From: Angustibacter sp. Root456
GTDB taxonomy: Bacteria > Actinomycetota > Actinomycetes > Actinomycetales > Angustibacteraceae
Assembly: GCF_001426435.1 (NCBI RefSeq)
Contig: NZ_LMER01000016.1
Location: 159,902-223,901, forward strand
Length of the DNA: 64,000 bases
Reading direction: 5' to 3'
Positions 47,182-55,573 of the stretch are shown one piece after another. Numbering within the stretch: the stretch's first letter is position 1; every line of letters starts with the position of its first letter. Made by a program: the position numbers and the translations under genes. The notes beneath the pieces are model-generated. The model saw nothing but the letters and a program-made list of their open reading frames with translations, searched no databases and was not told where the DNA came from.

Positions 47182-49292
47182 CGACGGACCCGTGGGCGTT
47201 CGAGGAGGCGCCCGCGAGCGAGGGTCTCGGAGCGGGGGCCATCACCGTCGTCGAGGGATCCAGCTTCTGCATCAGCGACGCCGACGGCAGCATCCGCACC
47301 GGCAGCTCACAAGGCGTGTACGTGCGCGACATCCGCCTGCTGTCGCGCTGGGAGCTACTCGTCGACGGCCAGCCACCGGAGGCCATGACCGTGCGGCACC
47401 CCGAGCCGTTCAGTGCCGAGATCATCACCTGGCGGCCGAGGGCGCGCGACGTGCGGCCGGCCCTGCTCATCGTGCGCCGCCGGTACGTCGGGCACGGCAT
47501 GCGCGAGGACCTCGACGTCGTCAACGACTCGGCCCAGCCGGTGTCGTGCCGCCTCACCCTGCTCGTCGACACCGACTTCGCCGACGTCTTCGAGGTCAAG
47601 GCGGGCACGGCGCCCGCGAACGGCTGGTCGCGGCGCGAGGTGGTGCCCGGCGTCCTGACGCTGACCCGCCGCCGAGGGGAACGGTCAGTGGCCGTCGAGG
47701 TGCGCGGCGACGACGGCGCCGACATCGGCCCGGCGGGGCTGTCGTGGAGCCTGGACCTGCCGGCTCGGGGCACGTGGTCGACGTCCGTGGAGGTGGTGGG
47801 CGTCTTCGACGGCGACCGGCTGCCGCTGCGCCACCCCCGCGGGCTGCCGGTCGAGCACACCGACCCCGCGCAGCGGCTGCGGGACTGGCGGCGCAGCAGC
47901 CCGCTCATGCGCACCGCCGACCCCGACCTCGCCCGAGTCCTGCAGCGCAGCGTCGAGGACCTCGGCACGTTGCGCATCTTCGACCCGGCGCACCCCGACC
48001 GCGTCGTGGTGGCCGCCGGCGCCCCGTGGTTCATGGCGCCGTTCGGCCGCGACTCGCTGCTGACGTCGTGGATGGTGCTGCCGGTCGACACCTCGCTCGC
48101 CCTCGGCACGCTGCAGACCCTCGCCGACCACCAGGGCCGCGCGCTCGACCCGGCGTCGGAGGAGGAGCCCGGGCGCATCGTGCACGAGCTGCGGCTCGGC
48201 CCGGCTGCGCACCTGTCGCTCGGCGGGCGCAGCGCCTACTACGGCAGCGTCGACGCCACCCCCCTGTTCGTGATGCTGCTCGGCGAGCTCGCGACGTGGG
48301 ACGTGTTCGACGACCGGCTGCGCGCCCTGCTCCCCGCCGCCGACCGGGCGCTGGAGTGGGTCGAGCACCACGGCGACGTCGACGGCGACGGCTTCGTCGA
48401 GTACGAGCGCAAGACCGAGCGGGGACTGGTCAACCAGGGCTGGAAGGACTCCGGCGACGGCGTGAACTTCGCCGACGGGTCGGTGGCCCGGGCCCCCATC
48501 GCCCTGGCCGAGGTGCAGGGCTACGTGTACGCCGCGTACCGCGCGCGGGCGCGGCTGGCCGAGTGCGCCGGTGACCCAGTGGGAGTGCGGCGCTGGACCG
48601 AGCGCGCCGAGGCGCTGCGCCGGCGCTTCGACGAGCAGTTCTGGCTTCCTGAGCGCGGGTGGTACGCCGTGGCGCTCGACGCCGACAAGCGCCCGGTCGA
48701 CGCGCTCACCTCCAACCTCGGGCACTGTCTGTGGACCGGCATCGTCGCCGAGGCGCGCGCACCCCGGCTCGCCGAGCTGCTGACCTCGCCGCGGCTCTTC
48801 AGCGGGTGGGGCGTGCGCACGCTGGCGACCGACATGGGCGCCTACGACCCGCTCAGCTACCACAACGGCTCGGTGTGGCCGCACGACACGGCGCTGTGCG
48901 TCAGCGGGCTGATGCGGTATGGCTTCGTCGAGCAGGCGCAGCAGGTCGCCGTCGCGCTGCTCGAGGCGGCCGCCCACTTCGGTCACCGACTGCCCGAGCT
49001 GTTCTGCGGGCACGCGCGGGACCAGGTGGGCGTTCCGGTGCCCTACCCGACATCGTGCTCGCCGCAGGCCTGGGCGGCGGCCGCCCCGCTCGAGCTGCTG
49101 CGGGCGCTGCTGCGCCTCGAACCGCAGGTGCACCGCGGTCGGCTGCGCTGCGCACCGGCGGTGCCTGAGCAGTACCTGCCGCTCGACCTCGTGAACCTGC
49201 GCCTCGGGCGCTCGCGGGTCGCGCTGCAGGTGACCGCGACCGACTGGCGGCTCGACACGCTCGCTGGTCCGGCGCTGGAGCTCCTCGAGTAG
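47178..49292 (+). CDS. Glycogen-debranching-enzyme-like glucosidase
   Basis: A 704-residue protein. The N-terminal GDE_N_bis domain covers about 15-240 (ITVVEGSSFCISDADGSIRT, GVYVRDIRLLSRWELLVDGQ). The C-terminal amylo-alpha-1,6-glucosidase (alpha/alpha) domain covers about 265-690: APWFMAPFGRDSLLTSWMVL, VDGDGFVEYERKTERGLVNQ, then GWKDSGDGVNFADGS and YDPLSYHNGSVWPHDTALCV. It should act on alpha-glucan branches or glucosides. It is the last gene of the five-gene operon and starts in a GTGA overlap. It ends six bases before a convergent gene. Confidence 0.92.
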   Translation: MTTDPWAFEEAPASEGLGAGAITVVEGSSFCISDADGSIRTGSSQGVYVRDIRLLSRWELLVDGQPPEAMTVRHPEPFSAEIITWRPRARDVRPALLIVRRRYVGHGMREDLDVVNDSAQPVSCRLTLLVDTDFADVFEVKAGTAPANGWSRREVVPGVLTLTRRRGERSVAVEVRGDDGADIGPAGLSWSLDLPARGTWSTSVEVVGVFDGDRLPLRHPRGLPVEHTDPAQRLRDWRRSSPLMRTADPDLARVLQRSVEDLGTLRIFDPAHPDRVVVAAGAPWFMAPFGRDSLLTSWMVLPVDTSLALGTLQTLADHQGRALDPASEEEPGRIVHELRLGPAAHLSLGGRSAYYGSVDATPLFVMLLGELATWDVFDDRLRALLPAADRALEWVEHHGDVDGDGFVEYERKTERGLVNQGWKDSGDGVNFADGSVARAPIALAEVQGYVYAAYRARARLAECAGDPVGVRRWTERAEALRRRFDEQFWLPERGWYAVALDADKRPVDALTSNLGHCLWTGIVAEARAPRLAELLTSPRLFSGWGVRTLATDMGAYDPLSYHNGSVWPHDTALCVSGLMRYGFVEQAQQVAVALLEAAAHFGHRLPELFCGHARDQVGVPVPYPTSCSPQAWAAAAPLELLRALLRLEPQVHRGRLRCAPAVPEQYLPLDLVNLRLGRSRVALQVTATDWRLDTLAGPALELLE

Positions 49293-49298
49293 CACCGG

Positions 49299-49838
49299 TC
49301 AGCGGGCCGCCGAGCGGAGCACGAAGACCCCGATCTCGCGGTGCGCGGCGCGCTCGGCGTAGCGGTCCCACGAGGGGTAGAGCGTCGTGGCCTGCGCCCA
49401 CAGCCGGGCGCGCCACTCACCCTGGGCGAGCTCGGCGACGACCGGCGTCGACCGCCCGCGCACGAGCAGCTCGGCCTCGGGATGGGCCAGGAGGTTGTGG
49501 TACCACGCCGGGTGGTGCCGCTGGCCGTAGTTGGAGGCGATGACGACCAGCCCGTCGTCGGCGGGGAACCCCAGCACCGGCGTCCGGCGCGGCCGGCCGG
49601 TGCGCGCGCCGGTGGTGGTGAGGTCGGCGACGGTCAGGCCGGTGAGCAGGCTCGTGAGCGTGTGCCGGCCGCCGCTCACCCGGATCACCGGTCGGTCCAG
49701 GTGGTGCAGCGTGCGCGCGAGCACACGGCTCACCGGTGCGATGCCTCCGACGCGGCGCACCGTGCGGTGCACCAGCGCGGCGCCGGCGTAGGGGGACGGC
49801 GCTGTGTCGTCCCAGGCGGACGGCGGCTCGTAGGTCAT
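49299..49838 (-). CDS. Deazaflavin (F420)-dependent nitroreductase family protein
   Basis: A 179-residue split-barrel protein of the Ddn family. Typical segments: LHHLDRPVIRVSGGRHTLTS, LTVADLTTTGARTGRPRRTP VLGFP (in two parts), GLVVIASNYGQRHHPAWYHN LLAHP (in two parts), and the C-terminal WDRYAERAAHREIGVFVLR. The ASNYGQxxHPAWYHNLxAHP signature is decisive. Such enzymes use reduced F420 to reduce quinones or nitro compounds, so the host probably makes F420. ATG at 49838. Confidence 0.93.
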   Translation of the reverse strand: MTYEPPSAWDDTAPSPYAGAALVHRTVRRVGGIAPVSRVLARTLHHLDRPVIRVSGGRHTLTSLLTGLTVADLTTTGARTGRPRRTPVLGFPADDGLVVIASNYGQRHHPAWYHNLLAHPEAELLVRGRSTPVVAELAQGEWRARLWAQATTLYPSWDRYAERAAHREIGVFVLRSAAR

Positions 49839-49871
49839 GGCGCGGTCCCTCGCTCGGCGGTAGGGACCAGT

Positions 49872-49884
49872 GTGCGCCGCGCAC
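49872..49884. promoter_or_regulatory. Palindrome GTGCGCCGCGCAC in a divergent promoter gap
   Basis: A 13-base palindrome with a single central base, between the F420-type reductase (49838) and lipoprotein (49949) genes. Position suits an operator; no regulator is assigned, and such GC palindromes arise by chance in this DNA. Confidence 0.25.
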
Positions 49885-49948
49885 CCCGGCTGCGACCACC
49901 GGCTGAAACAGGGTGGAACCGGACAGGCGCTGGTAGCGTCCCAGGACC

Positions 49949-50506
49949 ATGCGAGCCACCACGAGGACGACCGCGCGCACCCTGCCCACCCTCGCCGCCC
50001 TGGCCGCGACCACCCTGCTCGGCACCGCCGCGTGCGGGGCGGAGTCCGGCAGCGGCACCGCACCGACCACTGCCGCACAGACCACCGCGTCGGGGGCGAC
50101 GACGACGTCCGCCTCGCCGTCCGCCTCGCCCACCCCTGGAGCGCGCATGACCGAGGGCATCTCCTTCACGCTGGTGCTGACGCGCACCGGCGGGATCGGT
50201 GGCCTGAAAGACCGCCTCGAGCTGCGCCCCGACGGCACCTACACCGTCGTGAGCCAGGGCAAGGCGCCCGTGACGCGGCAGCTGAGCGAGGGCCAGCTCG
50301 CCGCGATCGTCAACGCCCTGCAGGCCGCCGACCTGCCGCACCTGGCGACGCAGTCGCCCACCGAGCGGCGCAGCGACCAGTTCACCTACGTCCTGCGGTA
50401 CGACGGGACGACCTTCACCACGACCGAGACCACCGCACCAGAGACCGTGCGTCCCTTGCTGGAGGAGCTCGGCGCGCTGTTCAGCTCGCCGGGATCCACA
50501 CGGTGA
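49949..50506 (+). CDS. Probable secreted lipoprotein
   Basis: A 185-residue protein. The signal sequence has Arg-rich RATTRTTART, a hydrophobic core LPTLAALAATTLLG and a lipobox TAAC at about residues 26-29, so Cys29 would be lipidated. A Thr/Ser/Ala/Pro linker follows (about 30-65), then a compact domain: ISFTLVLTRTGGIGGLKDRL, LRPDGTYTVVSQGKAPVTRQ, LAAIVNALQAADLPHLATQ and FTYVLRYDGTTFTTTETTAP. This resembles protealysin-inhibitor-like small beta domains in layout, but no family is certain. Its last 26 bases overlap the convergent GH13 gene. Confidence 0.78.
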   Translation: MRATTRTTARTLPTLAALAATTLLGTAACGAESGSGTAPTTAAQTTASGATTTSASPSASPTPGARMTEGISFTLVLTRTGGIGGLKDRLELRPDGTYTVVSQGKAPVTRQLSEGQLAAIVNALQAADLPHLATQSPTERRSDQFTYVLRYDGTTFTTTETTAPETVRPLLEELGALFSSPGSTR

Positions 50507-52196
50507 CGTCGCTCGGCAGCACGCCGGCGCCGACGTCCGGCTGACTCGCGAGCAGCGGCGGCGCAGCCAGCTCGGCCGGCAGCTCGACGTCGTCCGGGCC
50601 GGTGTTGGCCAGCACGATCACGTCGCCGGTGCGGAAGGCCAGCACCTGCTCGGGCAGGCCGTCGACCCACGCCAGCTCGCCGGCCCCGAGGGCGTGCTCG
50701 CGCCGGGCGGCCAGCGCCGCGCGGTACATCTCGTACGTCGAGCCCGTCGCCCCGCGCTGCACGTCCAGGGCGTAGGCCTGCCAGACGTCCGGCTGCGGCA
50801 ACCAGCTGAGGTCGGACGGGCCGAACCCGTAGGAGGGCCGGTCGCTCGCCCACGGGATCGGCACGCGGCAGCCGTCGCGGCCGCGGTGCTGGTGGCCCGA
50901 GCGCACCCACGTGGGGTCCTGGCGCACGGCGTCCGGTAGCAGGGTGTGCTCGGGCAGGCCGAGCTCCTCACCCTGGTAGAGGTAGGCGCTGCCGGGCAGC
51001 GCGAGCATCACGAGCGTGGCGGCGCGGGCCCGGCGCAGGCCGAGCACGACGTCCGGCTGCGGGTCACCCATGCCGATGCCGTTGGGCAGCTCGGTGCCGG
51101 CCTCGAAGCCGAACCGCGTGCTGTGCCGGAGCACGTCGTGGTTGCTGAGCACCCACGTCGTCGGTGCGCCCACGGCGCCCATGGCCTGCAGCGACTCGTC
51201 GACGACGGCCCGCAGGTCGGGCGCGCGCCACGGGGTGACGAGGTAGGAGAAGTTGAACGACTGGTGCAGCTCGTCCGGGCGGACGTAGCGGGCGATGCGC
51301 GACGGCGGATCCACCCAGGCCTCGGCCACGAGGACGCGGTCACCGGCGTACTCGGCGGCGATCTCGTGCCAGCGGCGGTAGATGTCGTGCACGCCCTCCT
51401 GGTCCCAGAACGGCGGGCGGGAGAACCGCGGGTCGGAGTGCTGCAGCATCTCGACGTCGCGGTCCCAGTCGGGCAGGCCGGGAGCCTTGACCAGGCCGTG
51501 GGCGACGTCGATGCGGAAGCCGTCGACGTCGCGGTCGAGCCAGAAGCGCAGGATCGACTCGAACTCCGCGCGCACCTCGGGGTTGGTCCAGTCCAGGTCG
51601 GGCTGCTTGACGTCGAACAGGTGCAGGTACCACTGCCCGGGCGTGCCGTCGGCCTCGGTGATGCGGGTCCAGGCCGGGCCGCCGAACACCGAACGCCAGT
51701 GGTTCGGCGGCTCGTCGCCGTCCGGGCCCTTGCCGTCGCGGAACAGGTAGCGGGCGCGCTCGGGGCTGCCCGGCGGCGAGGCGAGCGCCGCGCGGAACCA
51801 CGCGTGCTCGTCGCTCGTGTGGTTGGGGACGATGTCGACGATGACGCGCAGGCCCAGCTCGTGGGCGCGCGCCACCATCAGGTCGGCCGCGACCAGGTCG
51901 CCGAAGACGGGGTCGACCGCGCGGTAGTCCGCGACGTCGTAGCCGGCGTCGGCCTGCGGTGAGACGTAGAACGGCGACAGCCACAGCGCGTCGACGCCGA
52001 GCTCGACGAGGTGGTCGAGGCGGGCGGTGATGCCCGGCAGGTCGCCCACGCCGTCGCCGTCGGAGTCGGCCCACGAGCGCGGGTAGACCTGGTAGATCAC
52101 GGCGGTGCGCCACCACTCCTGGCCCGGCGCGGGCCGCGCAGCGGTGTGCTGGGTCTGGTTCGAGGTGGCGTCGGCGGTCGTCGGCTGTGCGGTCAC
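50481..52196 (-). CDS. GH13 alpha-glucosidase (oligo-1,6-glucosidase type)
   Basis: A 571-residue cytoplasmic enzyme releasing glucose from maltose, isomaltose or similar oligosaccharides. Conserved GH13 regions: VIVDIVPNHTSDEHAWFRAA (region I), DGFRIDVAHGLVK (nucleophile Asp), VLVAEAWVDPPSR (acid/base Glu) and VLSNHDVLRHSTRFG (transition-state Asp). The start region WWRTAVIYQVYPRSWADSDG and GDLPGITARLDHLVELGVDA is typical. GTG at 52194-52196 sits close to a LacI-type operator. The gene follows the globin gene on the same strand and overlaps the lipoprotein gene tail. Confidence 0.95.
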   Translation of the reverse strand: MTAQPTTADATSNQTQHTAARPAPGQEWWRTAVIYQVYPRSWADSDGDGVGDLPGITARLDHLVELGVDALWLSPFYVSPQADAGYDVADYRAVDPVFGDLVAADLMVARAHELGLRVIVDIVPNHTSDEHAWFRAALASPPGSPERARYLFRDGKGPDGDEPPNHWRSVFGGPAWTRITEADGTPGQWYLHLFDVKQPDLDWTNPEVRAEFESILRFWLDRDVDGFRIDVAHGLVKAPGLPDWDRDVEMLQHSDPRFSRPPFWDQEGVHDIYRRWHEIAAEYAGDRVLVAEAWVDPPSRIARYVRPDELHQSFNFSYLVTPWRAPDLRAVVDESLQAMGAVGAPTTWVLSNHDVLRHSTRFGFEAGTELPNGIGMGDPQPDVVLGLRRARAATLVMLALPGSAYLYQGEELGLPEHTLLPDAVRQDPTWVRSGHQHRGRDGCRVPIPWASDRPSYGFGPSDLSWLPQPDVWQAYALDVQRGATGSTYEMYRAALAARREHALGAGELAWVDGLPEQVLAFRTGDVIVLANTGPDDVELPAELAAPPLLASQPDVGAGVLPSDVTVWIPAS

Positions 52197-52229
52197 GCGC
52201 AGAAGGCTACGGCCTCCGGGCGCCTGGAG

Positions 52230-52243
52230 TGCAAACGCTTGAC
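52230..52243. promoter_or_regulatory. LacI-family-like operator before the GH13 gene
   Basis: TGCAAACGCTTGAC contains CAA-ACGC-TTG, the semi-palindromic core seen in LacI/MalR-type operators, including those for maltose genes in actinobacteria. It lies 34 bp before the GH13 start. No LacI gene is in the window. Confidence 0.45.
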
Positions 52244-52295
52244 CCGTGGCGTCCGCCGGTCGGACGCGGGCGGTCGGTCGCAGGCCGGGTCGCGC

Positions 52296-52709
52296 TCAGC
52301 CCGGCGTGTTGACCAGCGAGTGGGCGGCGCGCTGCAGGTAGTCCCAGAGCAGCAGCTCGTGAGCCGGTGCGGGGTCGAGCTCGTCGAGCGCCACGCGCAT
52401 GTGGTGCAGCCAGCGGTCGCGCATGTACGGCGTGACGGCGAACGGGTGGTGCCGCATGCGCAGGCGCGGGTGCCCGCGCTGCTCGCTGTACGTCGTGGGG
52501 CCGCCCCAGTACTGCTCGAGGAACATCCGGAACCGCACCTCAGCCGGGCCGAGGTCCTCCTCCGGGTACAGCGCCCGCAGCTCCGGGTCGGACGCGACGC
52601 CCTCGTAGAAGCGGTGGATCAACTGCACGAAGAACTCGTGGCCGCCCACCTCGTCGTAGAAGGTCCGCTGCTGCTCGCTCACGTCGGTCAGTGTCTCAAG
52701 CAGGCTCAC
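52296..52709 (-). CDS. glbO: Truncated haemoglobin, group II (GlbO type)
   Basis: A 137-residue small globin. Landmarks: RTFYDEVGGHEFFVQLIHRF (B10 Tyr, GG turn), YPEEDLGPAEVRFRMFLEQY WGGPTTYSE (in two parts), PRLRMRHHPFAVTPYMRDRW (proximal His and then the group II Trp at G8), and LLLWDYLQRAAHSLVNTPG. Group II globins bind oxygen tightly and may detoxify NO or peroxide or deliver oxygen. GTG at 52709 is used; GTG at 52682 (VSEQQRTF) is equally plausible. The sequence just upstream is a sigma-factor remnant, so no conserved leader exists. Confidence 0.92.
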   Translation of the reverse strand: MSLLETLTDVSEQQRTFYDEVGGHEFFVQLIHRFYEGVASDPELRALYPEEDLGPAEVRFRMFLEQYWGGPTTYSEQRGHPRLRMRHHPFAVTPYMRDRWLHHMRVALDELDPAPAHELLLWDYLQRAAHSLVNTPG

Positions 52710-52736
52710 CGACTGGAGACACCGACCTCCACGAGC

Positions 52737-52876
52737 GCTCCAGCGGCGCCGCCACCACGTCGCGAAGGTGTCGACCATGACCTTGCGCACGTAGGCGTCC
52801 GGCTCACCGTCGATGCGGCTCCACGCGCCCCACGCCTTGGCCAGCGCGGGTCTGGACGAGGTCCTCGGTCAGATCC
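52737..52876 (-). pseudogene. Remnant of a SigE-family ECF sigma factor, frameshifted
   Basis: On the minus strand, DLTEDLVQT is followed, after a one-base shift near 52849, by ALAKAWGAWSRIDGEPDAYV and RKVMVDTFATWWRRRWS. This is the end of region 2 of SigE-family sigma factors (usual form AEDLVQTALAKAW, then DAYVRKVMVNTFTSWWRRRW). Neither the N-terminal part nor region 4 is present, and the frame breaks again at the end. It fills most of the 208-bp gap between the globin gene and the gene at 52918. Confidence 0.8.
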
Positions 52877-52917
52877 GTACCCCCTGCTCGACCGCGCCGT
52901 CCGGAGCTCGGACGTCG

Positions 52918-54453
52918 TCAGGCTGTAGGACGACCCGGGGTGCCCGGAAGGTTGCTCGACCGGCGCCACCGACTCGCGCGGCCCTCGGCCTGCACCCGCT
53001 CGGCCTCGGCGGCGATCCCGCGCTGCATCCCGCCGAAGACGATGCCGTGGAACGGCTTGATGAGCTGCCAGTAGAGGTGTCCGACGAGCCCTCGCGGTGC
53101 GAACAGGGCGCGCTGGCGGAACACCACCTGGCCGCCCGGCCCGTCGTCGACCGCCAGCTCCAACCAGGCCAGGCCGGGCAGCCGCATCTCGGCGCGCAGC
53201 CGCAGCAGCTCGAGGTCGTCGACCTCCTCGACCCGCCACCAGTCGAGCGCGTCGCCCACCGACAGGTCGAAGGGGTCGCGGCGTCCGCGCCGCAGGCCCG
53301 GGCCGCCCCACAGGCGGTCGAGCACCCCGCGAGCCCACCACCCGAGGGGCCAGCTGTACCAGCCGTTCTGCCCCCCGATGCTCTCGATCACCGACCACAG
53401 GGCTTCGCGCGAGGCGTTCACCGGCGAACAGCGCTCGTCGACGTACAGCGAGCCGCCCGCCCAGTCCGGGTCACTGGGCAGCGGGTCGCTCGGCGCGCCA
53501 GGGGCAGAGGCCGACGACCACCGCGTCGCGACGTCGTACGCCTGCACCTTGGCGAGCGCCAGCGACACCGCGCGGGTGAAGCCCACGAGGCCGCCGGGCG
53601 GGTCGGGCACGTACCGCGCGATGTCGTGCTCCTTGCACACCACCTCGTGCACCAGCGACTCCACCAGCGGCCGCGCGATCGAGCTGGGCACCGGCGTGAT
53701 CACGCCGACCCAGTGGCTCGACAGGTTCGGCGACAGCACCGGCACCGGGCGGATCGTGCGCCGCGACAGGCCGGCCACCTCGGCGTACTGCTGCATCATC
53801 TGGCGGTAGGTGAGCACGTCCGGGCCGCCGATGTCGAAGCCGCGGCTGACGTCGTCCGGCAGGTCGGCCGCGCCCACGAGGTAGCGCAGGACGTCGCGCA
53901 CGGCGATCGGCTGGATCCGGTTGTCGACCCAGCGGGGCGTGATCATCACCGGCAGCCGCTCGGTGAGGTACCGCAGCATCTCGAAGGACGCCGACCCCGA
54001 CCCGATGATCACCGCGGCCCGCAGCACCGCCGTCGGCACCCCGGAGTCGAGCAGGATCTCCTCGACCTCCTTGCGCGAGTCCAGGTGCGGCGAGAGCTCG
54101 TCGACGTCGGGGTACAGGCCGCCGAGGTAGACCAGCCGCTTGGCGTGGGCGGCGCGCGCGGCGCGGGCGAAGCTGCGGGCCAGGGCGCGGTCGCGCCGCT
54201 CGAAGCGGCGACCGGTGTCGAGGCTGTGCACCAGGTAGTAGGCGGCGTCGGTGCCCTCCAGCGCTGCCCGAACGGCGTCGGTGTCGCCGACGTCGCCCTC
54301 GACCACCTCGATGCGGTCAGCCCACGGCCGGTCGCGCAGCTTGCGCGGGGTCCGCACGAGCACGCGGACGTTCCAGCCGGCGTCGAGCAGCTCGGGGACG
54401 AGCCGGCCGCCTATGTAGCCGGTGGCGCCGGTGACCAGAGCGGTGCGCGTCAT
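52918..54453 (-). CDS. NAD(P)-binding SDR-a family protein with DUF2867
   Basis: A 511-residue two-domain protein. Residues 1-300 are an atypical SDR: TALVTGATGYIGGRLVPELL, VRVLVRTPRKLRDRPW, AAYYLVHSLDTGRRFERRDR, VYLGGLYPDVDELSPHLDSR. Residues 320-500 are DUF2867: WWARGVLDRLWGGPGLRRGR, DPFDLSVGDALDWWRVEEVD and GLVGHLYWQLIKPFHGIVFG. The pair occurs widely in actinobacteria; function is unknown, perhaps lipid or quinone related. ATG at 54453 lies directly before TRTALVTG; an in-frame ATG at 54531 would add an unlikely tail. Confidence 0.9.
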   Translation of the reverse strand: MTRTALVTGATGYIGGRLVPELLDAGWNVRVLVRTPRKLRDRPWADRIEVVEGDVGDTDAVRAALEGTDAAYYLVHSLDTGRRFERRDRALARSFARAARAAHAKRLVYLGGLYPDVDELSPHLDSRKEVEEILLDSGVPTAVLRAAVIIGSGSASFEMLRYLTERLPVMITPRWVDNRIQPIAVRDVLRYLVGAADLPDDVSRGFDIGGPDVLTYRQMMQQYAEVAGLSRRTIRPVPVLSPNLSSHWVGVITPVPSSIARPLVESLVHEVVCKEHDIARYVPDPPGGLVGFTRAVSLALAKVQAYDVATRWSSASAPGAPSDPLPSDPDWAGGSLYVDERCSPVNASREALWSVIESIGGQNGWYSWPLGWWARGVLDRLWGGPGLRRGRRDPFDLSVGDALDWWRVEEVDDLELLRLRAEMRLPGLAWLELAVDDGPGGQVVFRQRALFAPRGLVGHLYWQLIKPFHGIVFGGMQRGIAAEAERVQAEGRASRWRRSSNLPGTPGRPTA

Positions 54454-54564
54454 GCGCCCAGCCTCTCGTGGGGGCAGCGGTACCGCCCGCCCTGACCCGG
54501 TCGCACCGCGATCGTGGTGGGTGGGCATCACGGACGATGCGCAGGCACCACGGTGACGCTGGAA

Positions 54565-55524
54565 TCAGATGGTGCCGCTGATCGTGCCACCGGACGGCGC
54601 CTGCGGGAACACCTGCGGTGCGCGCACCCCGGCCCGGTCGAAGGCGATCTTGGCCCGCTCGCGCAGCTCACGCTGCACGCCCCACTGCTCGTTCGGCTCG
54701 GTCTTGGCGAACACCCGGATCGTCACCGTGTTGCCGGTGATCTGCTCCACGCCCGCGACGGTGGGCTCGTCGATCATCACCGGCGACCACTTCTCGTCGA
54801 GGTACATGGTGTGCGCGACCTCGCGGATGATGCCGAGCACCTTCTCGACGTCCTCGGTGTAGGCCACCGGTAGGTCGACCACGGCGGTCGACCAGCCCTG
54901 GCTCTTGTTGCCGACGCGGACGACCTCGCCGTTGCGCACGTACCACGCGACCCCGCTGGGGTCGCGCAGCTTGGTGACCCGCAGCGTGACCTCCTCGACC
55001 GTGCCGGCCGCCTCACCGACGTCGATGAGGTCGCCGACGCCGTACTGGTCCTCCAGCAGCATGAAGATGCCGCTGAGGAAGTCCTTCACCAGGCTCTGCG
55101 CCCCGAAGCCGAGCGCGACGCCGGCCACGCCGGCGGACGCCAGCAGCGGCGCGAGGTCGACGCCGAACTCCGACAGCACCATGAGGAAGGCCACACCGAA
55201 CACCACGGCGGTGATCAGGCTGCGCAGCACCGAGCCGAGCGTCTCGGTGCGCTGGCGCCGCCGCTCGCTCAGCGCGCCGGTGGCCGACGCGATCACCCGG
55301 GTCGCGCGGTTGCGCCCCAGGTGCGTGGTGAGGCCGGAGTCGACCGCGCGTCGCACGAACCGAGTCACCGCTCGCTGCAGCACCCACCGCAGCACCACGG
55401 CCACGACGACGATGAGCAGGATCCGCAGGCCGTGCGTCAGCAGCCACTCGCTCAGGCGGTCGGGCAGGCCCGCCAGCTTGCGGGTGTCGAGGGACGGCGA
55501 GGCGCCGAGAATGGCACGCAGCAC
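54565..55524 (-). CDS. Small-conductance mechanosensitive channel (MscS family)
   Basis: A 319-residue membrane protein that releases solutes upon hypo-osmotic shock. Helices: HGLRILLIVVVAVVLRWVLQ, SLITAVVFGVAFLMVLSEFG, and the pore helix LLASAGVAGVALGFGAQSLV KDFLSG (in two parts) with the Ala/Gly pattern. A beta domain follows (YGVGDLIDVGEAAGTVEEVT LRVTKLRD, in two parts) and a C-terminal RELRERAKIAFDRAGVRAPQ. GTG at 55524 with AGGAGG upstream. Close to the usual MscS length. Confidence 0.95.
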   Translation of the reverse strand: MLRAILGASPSLDTRKLAGLPDRLSEWLLTHGLRILLIVVVAVVLRWVLQRAVTRFVRRAVDSGLTTHLGRNRATRVIASATGALSERRRQRTETLGSVLRSLITAVVFGVAFLMVLSEFGVDLAPLLASAGVAGVALGFGAQSLVKDFLSGIFMLLEDQYGVGDLIDVGEAAGTVEEVTLRVTKLRDPSGVAWYVRNGEVVRVGNKSQGWSTAVVDLPVAYTEDVEKVLGIIREVAHTMYLDEKWSPVMIDEPTVAGVEQITGNTVTIRVFAKTEPNEQWGVQRELRERAKIAFDRAGVRAPQVFPQAPSGGTISGTI

Positions 55525-55573
55525 GGGTGGGGTCCTCCTGGGGTTGGCGCGACGTCAGCGGCAGCGTCCCACG

